A stretch of 64,000 nt of DNA from Arachis hypogaea (lineage: Eukaryota > Streptophyta > Magnoliopsida > Fabales > Fabaceae): contig NC_092051.1 in assembly GCF_003086295.3 (NCBI RefSeq), positions 9,664,810-9,728,809 of the forward strand, read 5' to 3'. The notes under the pieces are model-generated. The model did not search any database and was not told the origin of the DNA. It was given only the letters and a program-made list of their open reading frames with translations. Positions 20,176 through 30,722 of the stretch are shown here, in pieces; the stretch's first letter is position 1, and every line of letters starts with the position of its first letter. The position numbers and the translations under genes were made by a program.

Positions 20176-21250
20176 TTACGAATAGAATCTCCTTAGGTTA
20201 CCTGCATTCCACGTTCTTGGGATTTCTTTGCCGTTGAGTCTCTCTAGCTTGTAGGCGCCTTTGCCAAGCACTTCTTTGATTCTGTAGGGACCTTCCCAGT
20301 TTGCCGCCAGCTTTCCTTCTCCTGGGGTCGGTAAATCGACGTCGTTGCGTCGCAGGACAAGGTCTCTTTCCTCAAATTCCCTCCTGAGGACTTTAGTGTT
20401 GTAGCGCAGAGCTATTCTTTGTTTCAGTGCTGTTTCTGACAAGTGGGTCATCTCTCTGGTCTTGTCCACCAGGTCCTTTTCCACTGCTTCGTCTACTCCT
20501 GCGAGAAGTAGTCGTGGACTCGGTTCGCCAATTTCCACAGGTATCACCGCGTCGACCCCGTATGTTAGGAGAAAGGGGGTTTTCCCCGTGGAGCTTTGCT
20601 CGGTTGTCCGGTAGGACCAGAGGACCGAAGCGAGCTCGTCGGCCCATGCGCCTTTCTTGTTGTCTAAGCGCTTCTTGAGGCCTAGTAGGATGACTTTGTT
20701 TGCAGACTCCACTTGTCCATTCGTCTGGGGATGTTCAACTGAGGAAAACTTTTGTTTTATCCCCAGGCCGGTGAGGAATTCCGTAAACTTCTTGTCAGTG
20801 AATTGCGTCCCATTATCCGAAATGACGACCTCCGGGATGTCGAAACGAGTTATCACCTGTCTCCACATGAACTTCCTGCAATTGGATGAGGATATGCTGG
20901 CTAGTGGTTCAGCCTCTATCCATTTGGTATAGTAGTCAATGGTAACTATGAGATATTTAACTTGTCCTGGGCCGACCAGGAAGGGCCCTAAGAGGTCGAC
21001 TCCCTATTGAGCGAAAGGTCGGGTAGACGTCAGTAGGCTCAGCTCGGAAGCCGGCGCTTTGTGGAAGTTGGCGTTCTCTTAGCACCTGACACATTTCTTC
21101 ACGAATTCCTTGGAGTCTTTCATCATCGATGGCCAGTAATACCCAGGTCGGATGAGCTTTCTCGCTAGGGCTTTGCCCCCGATGTGGTGACCACAGCACC
21201 CCTCGCGGACCTCTCTGAGTACGTAGTCCGTTTGGTCGGGATGCAGGCAC
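20176..21250 (-). pseudogene. Integrase of the outer Tat element
   Basis: The minus-strand frame shows integrase core motifs: LIVTIDYYTKWIEAEPLA, ISDNGTQFTDKKF and SVEHPQTNGQVESANK, giving the D,D(35)E triad. It ends with the usual GPYRI..GAYKL tail and RRFYS stop. Two nonsense codons break it: a TAA right after the last Cys of the HHCC zinc finger (near 21079) and a TAG in FAQ*GVD near 21005, where Trp is expected. Both fit single C-to-T or G-to-A changes. The piece from 20868 down is an undisturbed 230-codon frame. Integrase inserts the cDNA into the genome. Confidence 0.88.
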
Positions 21251-22520
21251 TTCAGTAAGGGCTGGCTGAGTCCCTTTTTAAACAGTTGACCTTGTATGAT
21301 CAAATATTTGGCCGCCTCCCTTCTCAACGCTTTAGCTGCCTTCTCGTCGTCAGGGAGTTTGCCGTTTTCCAGGAAATCAGTGATGGGGTCCATCCAAGAG
21401 GGGCCTATCTTTGTCATGTGAAGGGTGACTGCTGGTTCTTTTATCATGCCTTGAATGAGAGTACGGTTGCCGAATCCCGGTTTCGTGCTCGCTAGCTTGG
21501 ATAGGAGGTCTGCCCGTGTGTTCCTCTCCCTCAGAACGTGCTGGATCGTGACCTCCTCGAATTGTTTGCTCAACTCTTTAACCCTCTCCAAGTACTTTTG
21601 CAACAGCGGGTCTCTGGTTTGGTAGCTTCTATTCACTTGCGAGGTAATGACCTGCGAGTCACTACACACTTCCAGCCTCGTAGCCCCGACTTCCCAAGCT
21701 AGGATTAAGCCGCCCAAGAGGGCCTCGTACACCACTTGGTTGTTCGATACGGGTAACTCAAACTTGATTGATTGTTCATATATGACCCCTGCAGGGCTTT
21801 CCAGAATGATCCCAGCACCTCCGGACGTTTGGTTGGAGGCCCCGTCCACATGAAGCCTCCAGCGTGTGCCCGTTTCCTCGGTTGGATCCCCCGTTACTTC
21901 CACCAGGAAGTCTACCATTGCTTGCGCCTTAATTGCATGTCGGGGCTCATATCGCAAGTCATACTGAGACAGTTCAATGGCCCAAGTCATCATTCTTCCC
22001 GCTAGGTCAGGTTTTTGGAGCACCTGACGAATTCCCTGGTCCGTTCTCACGACCACCTGGTGGCCTTGGAAGTATTGTCGTAGTCTACGGGAAGAGGTCA
22101 GGAGTGCCAGTGCCAGCTTCTCTAATTTGCTGTATCTCAGTTCCGCTCCTTGCAGTGCTCTACTCACAAAGAAAATTGGTTGTTGAGCATTTCCTTCTTC
22201 CCGCACCAGAACCGCTGCCAGCGCTTCCTCCGTTATGGCTAGGTACAGGTAGAGTGGTTCTCCGACCTCGGGCTTCCCGAGTACAGGTGGTGTTGCAAGG
22301 ATCTCTTTGAAATGATTGAATGCTTCCTCGCACGCCGGGGTCCATTCGAACGCTATCCCCTTTCTCATCAAGTTGAAGAAAGGCAGGGCTTTCGCTGCCG
22401 ATGCTCCGAGGAAGTGTGATAGTGCGATGAGCCTTCCTGCTAGCCTCTGAACGTCTTTGACACTGCACGGGCTTTTCATTTGGAGTATCGCTTGACACTT
22501 TTCAGGGTTGGCTTCCACCC
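21079..22520 (-). pseudogene. RT thumb, RNase H and integrase zinc finger of the outer Tat element
   Basis: An open minus-strand frame of about 480 codons. It starts in the RT connection (GVEANPEKCQAIL), passes LYLYLAITEEALAAVLV and the RT-linked RNase H (VVRTDQGIRQVLQKPDL), then a second, plant-type RNase H (WRLHVDGASNQTSGGAGI, EVCSDSQVITSQVN, RNTRADLLSKLAS) as found in Tat elements, and the integrase HHCC region ending FVKKCVRC. It is shifted by one base relative to the preceding RT frame, because a G run at about 22510 is one G short. Confidence 0.87.
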
Positions 22521-23182
22521 CCTCTGGGTTATCATAAATCCTAAGAACTTTCCAGCCTCCATGGCAAAGGCACACTTGAGTGGGTTGAGCCTCATGCCGT
22601 GTTGTCGGAGGGCCGCGGACACATTTCTCACGTCGATTAGGAGGTCCTCAGGCCGGGTGGTCTTTGCAAGGATATCATCCACGTAGACTTCCACCGTCTT
22701 GCCTATGAGGTCGCTGAATATCTTGTTCATCAACCTTTGGTATGTGGCCCCCGCGTTCTTCAGGCCAAACGGAATTACCTTGTAGCAATAGATCCCTCAC
22801 GGCGTTATGAATGCTGTTTTCTCTTCGTCTGGCCGGTGCATCGGTATCTAATTGTAGCCGGAATAAGCATCCATAAAGCTCAGATACCGGTATCCCGCCG
22901 CCGCGTCGACGAGCGCATCAATATTGGGTAGAGGGTAGCAATCCTTGGGACATGCTTTGTTGAGATCGAAGTAATCCACACACATCCTCCATCTCCCATT
23001 GTGCTTTCTTACCAGAACTACATTCGACAGCCAGGTTGAGTAGTCTAGTTCTCGGATAAATCCCGCTTCGAGGAGGCTGGCTGTCTGCCTGGCCACCTCC
23101 TCTGCTCTTTTCTGTGACATCTTCCTTCTCCTTTGAGCCACCGGTCTGGCCTCCGGCCTGACGACCAAATAATGTGACATTA
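22521..23182 (-). pseudogene. Reverse transcriptase core of the outer Tat element
   Basis: Minus-strand blocks WLSNVVLVRKHNGRWRMCVD, LSFMDAYSGYN, FGLKNAGATYQRLMNKIF and the catalytic VEVYVDDILAK define the RT. Two in-frame stops (TAG after SGYN near 22851 and TGA near 22800) interrupt the palm, both explained by C-to-T changes. A one-base loss at about 23182 separates it from the protease frame. Confidence 0.88.
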
Positions 23183-24169
23183 GTTGGGGTCTATCCCCGG
23201 CATGTCGGCTGGTGTCCAAGCAAACAGATCACCATTGGCCCTGATCATTTTCACTAGAGGTTCTTTCAATTCATGTGGGAGGTTTCTGTTCACGAATGTG
23301 AACTTTTCCTCTATGTCCCCGACCCTAAACTTTTCCAGGTTCCCCTCCAGTTCGGGTCTGGGCTTGTCGTTGACTCTAGCATCCAGGTCGGCGAGGAACA
23401 CCCCTGATGCTTCTTTATATTTCTTTCTTAAGGAGAGACTGCCATTGTCGCAAGCGACTACCATTTTCAAGTCTCCCTTTATGGATCCCACAGATCCGTC
23501 ATCAGCGACGAACTTCATTACTAGCATCTTCGTACTGATCACTGCCCTGAGATCGTTAATGATTTTCCTCCCTAGAATAACGTTGTAGGCCGTGGAGTCT
23601 CGTAGGACTACGAACTCAGCCATTATCGATCTTCGCCCCTGTCCTTGTCCTATGGAGACCGGCAGGGAGATTATCCCATCCGGCTTGATGAAGTGGTCGC
23701 CTAGCCCTACAACACCGTACTGGTGAGTCTTTAGGTCGGCATCCCGTACGCCCAAGGTGTCGAACACGTTGCGGAACATAATATTCGAGTCTGCCCCATT
23801 ATCCACAAGGATCCGCTTGATGAGGCCAGTTCCCACTCTGGCCGTGATGACCATGGGAGGGTTTTCGGCAACCTCATCAAACCATTGGTCTTCCGGACCG
23901 AACGATATGGATGGAAGCCTTTTGGCGCTTCGCATGGAAGACGAGGAAACCACCAGGACTTTGGAATCTTTCTTGTGTGCCGACTTCGACCTCAGAGCCG
24001 CATTCCTTGTTGTTACCACGTTCACTATGGTAAGGCCATGGTCGTTGTCCTCCGGCTCTTGACGTCGCTTTACTGAGCGGGTCTTGTCTTCTCCTTCACG
24101 ATCGCGATCTCGTCTCCTCGGCTCCCTGATGAGGTGGGAGAATTCGGCTAGTTTTCCGTCCCGGATTGC
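23183..24169 (-). pseudogene. Aspartic protease region of the outer Tat element
   Basis: The frame carries KRILVDNGADSNIMFRN (DNG in the place of DTG), then YNVILGRKIINDLRAVIS, and ends FAWTPADMPGID, the conserved block just before RT. DNG instead of DTG/DSG is unusual but Tat proteases vary here. It continues the gag frame past the TAA at 24172-24170. Its role is to cut the Gag-Pol polyprotein. Confidence 0.82.
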
Positions 24170-24172
24170 TTA

Positions 24173-25555
24173 TTCCAGCGCATCCTTCAGGTCGAAGCAG
24201 TCCTGTGTCTTGTGTCCATAGCCCTTATGATAGTCACAATAAAGGCTCTTGTTCCCTCCGGTTCGGTCCTTCAGAGGTCGAGGCTTTGACAATATTCCCT
24301 TCTTGGCTATCTGTTGATAAACTTCTATGATGGGGACAGTGAGGGGAGTGTAATTGGTAAACTTCCTGACTCGAGGGAACGGCCTGGGTGCCTTGCTCGG
24401 ACCACCATCTCTGGTGTGTTCCTTTTTCCTTTCTCTGCTACCGTGCTGCCGGGGTTGATTGTAGGAGGGCTGCCGCTTGTTGGCAGCCACGACTTGACTG
24501 ACTTCTTCATCATTAATGTATTCCCTGGCTACATTTTGGATCTCCTTCATTATCCACACCTGCTTCGTGGTGAGGTGCTTTCTAAAGTCCTCGTTTTGGA
24601 GCCCGTTCGTCAAACACAGACTAGCTACTGAGTCGGTTAGCCCGTCGATCTCTAAGCACTCGTTGTTAAACCGATCTAGATATTTTTTGGTCGGCTCGCC
24701 GGACCTCTGAGTTACCCCGAGCAAATTGATTGGGTGTTTTACCTTTGCGATTCTGGTTGTAAATTGGGCCAGAAAAGCGTGGCTGATGTCTGAAAACCTA
24801 GCCACCGAGCCCTGCGGGAGGCTGTTGAACCACCGTATCGCTGGCCCCGCCAAGGTGACCGGGGAAGCGTGGCACCTCACCTCATCTCCAACTCCTTCCA
24901 GGTTTATCCTGGCCTCGAAGGTCGTCAGGTGTTCCTGGGGGTCTTGGGTTCCGTCATACCTCATGTCAGTCGGCTTATCAAAGTGCTTTGGTAGCCGGAC
25001 CTCGAGGATGGAACGATGAAAGGGGGTCGCGCCCATTATCACGGGCCGGCGTGTTCTCTTGGGCCGTTATCCTCCGCCTTCTCGTTCTCGCTCTATTCTC
25101 CTTGGCCTTTCTCTTCCGTCTTCACGATCTCGCTCTATAGCGCTTGTTTCAGGTCGGGTGTATATCACGGGGTCCCGACGTCTTTTGGGGCGCTCCTCTT
25201 CCTCCCAGGCACTTTCAGATTCAGACCGTGGGCTACGTGTACGCCGGGAATGACTTCTCTGAGGAGTTCTTCCCCGTGCCATGGGAGAATGGCATTCGGT
25301 TGGTTCGGGCGTTCGTTGACGGCGCTCTCGATATGCCAGCTGGCACTCCAGGTTTTGCATCATATAGCGCAATTCCTGTATCATCCTGGCGCTGTTGCTG
25401 CCTGTTCCCCCAAAGGGGCGTCTCTCCTGGGATCGTGTAGCCCGCTCGATACGTCGGGGAGGGGACCTCGTCCGCTCCCAGGGAGAGGCGACAGAGGCTG
25501 CCCCCTCGGGGTCCGTTCCGTGGCCATGGTCTCCTGGACCTTGTACGATGTCCAT
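24173..25555 (-). pseudogene. Gag of the outer Tat element
   Basis: The ATG at 25555 follows the primer site closely. The N-terminal 160 residues are Arg/Glu-rich. One TAA near 25064 interrupts the frame, then it continues through MGATPFHRSILEVRLPKHFD, the gag capsid blocks AIRWFNSLPQGSV and FNNECLEIDGL, and a zinc knuckle CDYHKGYGHKTQDC near the end. A second stop (TAA, 24172-24170) separates it from the protease. Both stops can be reached by one transition from a sense codon. Confidence 0.85.
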
Positions 25556-25565
25556 TTGGGCCAAT

Positions 25566-25583
25566 CCCCACAGACGGCGCCAA
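25566..25583 (-). promoter_or_regulatory. Primer binding site of the outer Tat element
   Basis: On the minus strand TTGGCGCCGTCTGTGGGG abuts the LTR end. It begins with the TGGCGCC 3'-tRNA complement used by Tat/Athila elements. The gag ATG at 25555 follows within 12 bases. Confidence 0.7.
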
Positions 25584-26010
25584 TGTTCGGTAGGTCAGAT
25601 ACCGGACGGTTCGGAAGGATCTTCGGGTCGATCGGTGGGGTGTGGCCTGGATTCAAGTCGCGAAGGGTGAAACTGGAGTAACCGACGTCCCGAGCTTTTC
25701 GTGTGGAGGGCGTGTCACCTGCAAAGACACTCCGACGCTCTAGTCAGTTTGAGTGTGCAGGCGAAAAAGGGATAAAGTGATGTGTGTCGTACCTCGGGGG
25801 AGGGGTAGGACCCTCCCCATATATACTGTGTCAGAAGTGGGTCCCGCAAAGGGAGACCCACCTTCCTCGAAGCTTCCTGATACAGCTGTGGTGGAGAGCT
25901 GTCAAGGACGCGTGTCCGGGTCGGTGGTTGAGCTGCTCATGCCCGACAGTTCAGGTTGGGTGGTCAACAGGTTGGGCCAGCTCGCAAACGGTCTGGGCCA
26001 GGCCGTAACA
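25584..26010 (-). repeat. 5' LTR of the outer Tat element
   Basis: 427 bp, directly followed on the minus strand by a primer binding site. It matches 6944-7361 at both ends and in interior blocks. Confidence 0.87.
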
Positions 26011-26609
26011 AATATTATTTAAGTAATTTATTTCTATTATTAGTATTTAATTAAATTAGTTTTAGAGAAATTTAAATTGTTGACTCAATTTATATATTAT
26101 GATTATTCTTTTTGAATTTATTATTTTTATATTTTTTAATATAAAATTTCTTTTTTTCTGATTTTTAAGTTTCTTTTCTTTCTTGGATATATGTATTACT
26201 TTTTTTTCTTTTTATATTTCATATTAGTAATGTAATTATTAAGAAAAATGTATTTTAAAAAAATATTAAAACATCACTATTTTAAAAAAAATGAAAGATA
26301 CGTGAAAAAAAGAAAAACGAAAAATTAAAACATCACTATTAAGAAAAAAACTGTTAATATGCGTATGAATGGGGTTAGAATTGAGGAATATATATAGATA
26401 TATAAAATAAAAAATTATTCAACGATTGTAGAATAAAAAATAATCATATATATTAAACGAAATAATTATAACAAAAAAATTAATATATGTAATTTAAATA
26501 TTTTTAATAACCGGTAACATAGAGTTTAACAAAATATAATTCATATATTTTTTATTTATGTATATGTATTGAATTATTTATGTATATGTATATATATTAA
26601 GAAAAACTA

Positions 26610-26666
<57 letters not shown>

Positions 26667-28832
26667 AGTAGAGAGGATTCTTGAGCTTTCAAGTATTTGA
26701 TGATCTTGAATGAGTAAGGCCTTTGGTATTTATAGACCCTAAATGATTACTGTTTGGGTACTATTTGCCGACAGTACTGTTTGCTTTTACTGTTTGAAAT
26801 ATTCTAGATACTCTTTGTTCATATGTATTGGTTTTGCCTTTGTTAGTATATCTTTTTCATTAAACCCATCTTCATAGGGTAAAGATATTTCATGTAATTT
26901 TCTATGCTGAAAAGTTGTGGGATTTAGAGTATATATATATATATATATATAGAATTATTTAACAAAATTAATATATAAGGATATGGAAAGTTCTATCCAA
27001 ATTTGACAAGAACAAGACAACTTATATATAAATGGTTCTCATGGATAATAAGGTAAGTTGATTATTTTTCGTGATTCTTTCAAGTGATGCTAGGTCCATT
27101 TTATAAATATTTTTTGTTCATATTTTAAGTTTATTTGATAAGTAAACCCTTGCACGAATAAAAAACAGTGCGATTTTATAGATTTATAAGTGCTAATAAC
27201 CTTTATATTTAATTTGTTTTATAGTGTGATAATAGCCAATATATTTGGTGGTGGATTTAACTATTTCTATATTATTTATGATCACATTCAGTATATATGT
27301 CTGATTTATTGAAGAAAGTAAATTATTAAAACCAATTAATAACTATTTTAGATTTAATCCAATTAACATTAGATTAAAAAAAATAAACAATGCATAACAT
27401 GTTACTTTTTTATTAATCAAATTATTATAATTCAAAATAATTTTTAAAAAATAATTTAAAATTATAATTTCAATCTTATCACGTGCATGACACAGGTAAT
27501 TACACTTGTTTATTCACCCTCCATCTGCTACCTACACCCACTCTGCGTCTCATAGTCCCCTCTCTCCTCATAGTCGGCGACTCGGCGGTAACCATCTGGC
27601 GACCAAGTAACCAAAACCTCAGCACCGCCGCCCCCTCCTGAAGCAGCGCCATCCTCCTTTCGCGGTCAGCGATGTCCCGCCCTCCCGGAGCAGCGCCGCC
27701 CCACTCTGCCGTCAGAGCCTCACCGCGAATATAACTCCTTTCCTTCCCCTCACGTAACCGTGTCGCTGACGTTGCCGCAGACTCCAGCCGATGCCGCCAC
27801 GGGTTCCCGCATACGCCGCCAAAAGCTCAACGACGCCGATATTTGAATTCACCGTGTGAATATGGTAGATGTAACGCACGCGTGTTTAAAGACAATATCA
27901 AATCAAACACTCAATTGCTTATTTTTTTTATTCTCACTCATGTCTTCTCATCTGTTTAAGTTTTTTATTTTTTATTTTTTGTTTCTCCACTTTTATGGTT
28001 ACATCAAATCATAAAACTCATGTGTCAAATTATACATTTTTATTAATAAAAATTAAATTATTGGATGATCATAGTTATTTTTTCTGTTTATCATCTTTTT
28101 CTTCTATTTTAACAATCAATTTAGGATGGTCATTTTAGTAGGTATGCGAATGGTTATTTTAATTTTTATGTAGATGATTATTTTGATTGGATTGGGTTTA
28201 GTTATATAAAATTAAAATATATTAGATGTTCAATTCATTAGGTATGCAGATGATTATTTGTATCATTAGGTGGATGGTTATTTTTACTAAGGGTGAGTGG
28301 CGTGTGACAAGCCAAGCAGCGATGGTGAAATGAGATGATTATTGATGAAGGTGGGGTGGCCGCCAGTTGAAAAAGAAGAGAGTATTGGAGTGAAATGCTT
28401 TAGTAAATTAGGATTTCAGATGGTTATTTTTTTAAAATAAGTAACTAAATTTTTTTAAAATTTAAAATTTGAAATTTGAAATTTGGGGATTTAAAATTTG
28501 AAATTTGAAATTTGATGTGAAATAACTCAATGATAGTTTTTGAATTTAGGTAATATGTGAAGTGATTTTTGTTATTTATCTTTATTAGACTAAATAACCA
28601 CGCCATTATACATATGGTCAAGATTCTTTTTGGCTCCCTAGCAGAATAAATATAAAATATATAATAAATTAAATTATATATATATATAAATATATAATAA
28701 CTGATTTTTTATATACAAATACTATTTTTTATTCTATAATATTATATACGATTATTCTATTTTTATATTATTACGAAATAAAAAAAATAAAACACACCAA
28801 AAATTGTAATATGAAAAAAAACAGATTCTATC
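26011..28832. other. AT-rich intergenic DNA with microsatellites and a GC-rich block
   Basis: No coding region is supported. It holds (TA)n at 26618-26663 and around 26929-26951, a GC-rich block at about 27500-27870 with repeated AGCAGCGCC and no long frame, and a zone at 28140-28440 with repeated GATGGTTATTTT-like strings. 26670-26930 looks like a promoter or LTR fragment (TATTTATAGACCC) but I could not place it. Confidence 0.5.
26618..26663. repeat. (TA)n microsatellite
   Basis: About 23 uninterrupted TA units. Confidence 0.95.
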
Positions 28833-29546
28833 TAGGGGTACCAAAATTCTCCGAAGCGCAGGGATCCTTGCGGGGACTGCCCCAAATGGGGACTCGAAGG
28901 TGGAGAATTTTTTCTGTGGAGATGGAGATGGGGACTAAAATCCCTCCGAGACAGGCACGGGGACCCGAGCGGGGATTCCCGCCCCATCCCCGACAATTCT
29001 CCGAATTCTTGATGAGTTTATTTAAATACCCTGAAATTATTTTTAAATAGGGACTTTTTAGTAATTTCACCTGTTGAAAATCCTAACCCTACCTTATTGA
29101 ATGTCTTCCATTCTCTCCTACTACTCCACTTCGTGCCGTTTCGAAGCCCCAACTCTCCAAAAAAGTTCAAAACTCCGAAATCCCAATCCCCCATAGTTGT
29201 CTCCACAATTACAGCCATAGCAGCATACCCCTCGCCAGTCGCTACCGGCCACTCTTCCTACTCAGTGCTTACCCCCTTATGGACTATGATTTGTTATTTT
29301 GTATTTCTTGACTTATAATCTTGGATAAGATATGTTTGTAATAATGTTTTGTAGTTTTTTTTTTTTAATTTTTCACTATAATTTTCATATAAATGTTCAA
29401 CATAGGGAGATGGAAAATGGAGCCCCGCAGAAAACACAGAGAACGCGGAGAATGGAGATGGGACGATTATCCCCCTATGGCGGGGATCGGGACGGAGATG
29501 GGGAGGTCCCCGCTCCCACTCCCGCCCCGCCCTATTGACGTCCCTA
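28833..29546. mobile_element. hAT-like non-autonomous element with GGGGA-rich ends
   Basis: It starts TAGGGGTACC and ends GACGTCCCTA. Near-matching 8-mers ATTCTATC (28825-28832) and ATTCTACC (29547-29554) flank it. Both subterminal regions are rich in GGGGAT/ATCCCC and GCGGGG/CCCCGC. A known plant hAT MITE type has this layout. Terminal match is short and the duplication has one mismatch, so confidence is moderate. Confidence 0.55.
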
Positions 29547-29559
29547 ATTCTACCGAACA

Positions 29560-30208
29560 AAAATATCTGAATGGGATTTATATAATTTGTAAATAAATTT
29601 TTTAAAAAAACTAACAATAGCATCCACGACATTATTTTCTATTTTCAATAATTAAATCTATCTTGAGAATAAGATTGGACTAACCTTAAGTCTAGAATAT
29701 ATACAATTCAAAATACCAAAATAAAAAAATAAATTAAGTCAAAATAAAAATAAAATAAATTCGAATAAAAAAAATCACTTTATCTCATTAAAAAATAACT
29801 CATTTAATTTTATTTATACATTTTATACTTTGTCACAAATACTACAATAGGTTAATAAGTAGTATTTGTAGATTTCATTTTAGGTCGGAAAAAAAATCTA
29901 ATCATAAACTCATAATATAAAATCTAATCCTTTAACAAAACTAAAAATATATCAAATTAAATTAAGAGAAAGTCTAGGAGACCAGCTGATTTTATGGTTT
30001 TTAGCCATTAATTAGCCATCAATGATATTTTTAATGGTGTGAGATTGCATCTAATGGTGTGGAATCATTCAATTTCATTTTGATGGTTAAGTACTAGCCA
30101 GAATTTAACAAAAGTGCTGGTCCCTAGCACTCCTCTTAAATTAAATATCATAACAAGTAAAACCATAAGCTAACCTAAACTAATATTACAACAGGTAAAA
30201 ATATAAAC
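29560..30208. repeat. Dispersed AT-rich repeat, copy 1
   Basis: It shares ATAATTTGTAAA, ATAGCATC.ACGACATTATTTT, a run of AAAATAAA text and ATCATAACAAGTAAAA in order with 39300-40190, and its start also matches 42610-42735. It is interrupted by the MITE 29963-30138 and cut by the Tat LTR at 30209. Confidence 0.6.
29963..30138. mobile_element. 176-bp MITE with 8-bp TSD and a paralogous empty site
   Basis: Ends TAAGAGAAAGTCTAGGAGACCAGC and the inverse of TAAGAGGAGTGCTAGGGACCAGC are imperfect TIRs. AATTAAAT flanks it at 29955-29962 and 30139-30146. The related repeat copy has a single AATTAAAT at 40091-40098 with no insertion, which is an empty site. An 8-bp duplication suggests a hAT-type MITE. 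Confidence 0.75.
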
Positions 30209-30653
30209 TGATATGGTCACCATTAATACGAGCTATAACTCGGCCTCATAACCGTTACTGTCCATCACCATAACTCGCCATTTGCCGTTATTGCTCGGCC
30301 CTTATGAGCTATAACTCGGTGGCATTAATATTATCATAACCGACGTCCCAAACGGAAAGGTAAAATCGATTACGAAATCAATTTTATCACCTAGAATGTA
30401 ACGGACGAACATATATCTATAAAAGAAAGGTAAAGTGTATTTTTTAAGAAACAATTCTGAACTGGACATCATAACTGACTTAAGCATTGGAGTGCCTTTG
30501 CAGGTACACTCCACCCCCTTTGTATTGCTCGCACTCTCACATCTACAACGAACATAAGGAACTCGGATCCAGAGGAGCGGACGTTTAACCTCATAGCATA
30601 TAGCTCGGCTGATCTCGAGGAGTTGAAGCCGACCTATTTCCCAGGCAAGATCA
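30209..30653 (+). repeat. 5' LTR of the second Tat element
   Basis: TGATATGGTCACC to CAGGCAAGATCA, 445 bp, directly followed by the primer binding site. Confidence 0.95.
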
Positions 30654-30655
30654 AT

Positions 30656-30672
30656 TGGCGCCCACCGTGGGG
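30656..30672 (+). promoter_or_regulatory. Primer binding site of the second Tat element
   Basis: TGGCGCCCACCGTGGGG lies two bases after the LTR; this string is common as a primer site in Tat elements. Confidence 0.75.
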
Positions 30673-30722
30673 CCGAGGAAATCATATTTTTTCTTTTGGT
30701 CCCATCACTTCCATCCGCATCC

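Larger units (their letters stand above)
6944..26010 (-). mobile_element. Tat-lineage Ty3/gypsy retrotransposon (about 9.3 kb without its nested insertion)
   Basis: Two direct LTRs starting TGTTCGGTAGGTC and ending GTAACA (plus-strand reading) bound a minus-strand gag-pol in the order gag, protease, RT, RNase H, integrase. An antisense accessory ORF lies between integrase and the 3' LTR. That arrangement is typical of the Tat (Retand-like) clade. The 5' LTR on the coding strand is 25584-26010. The nested element 7367-17152 sits directly inside the 3' LTR junction. The two LTRs are far more diverged than expected for the state of the coding frames, and the flanking 5-mers (ATAAT, AATAT) do not match, so this may be a recombinant of two elements. 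Confidence 0.88.

Noticed and set aside
22160..25681. Long plus-strand frames opposite gag and pol of the outer Tat element
   Set aside because: They are shadows of the minus-strand coding frames, which have clear domains.
6939..26015. Target duplication AATA at the outer Tat element
   Set aside because: The flanking 5-mers ATAAT and AATAT do not match; any overlap is expected by chance in AT-rich DNA.
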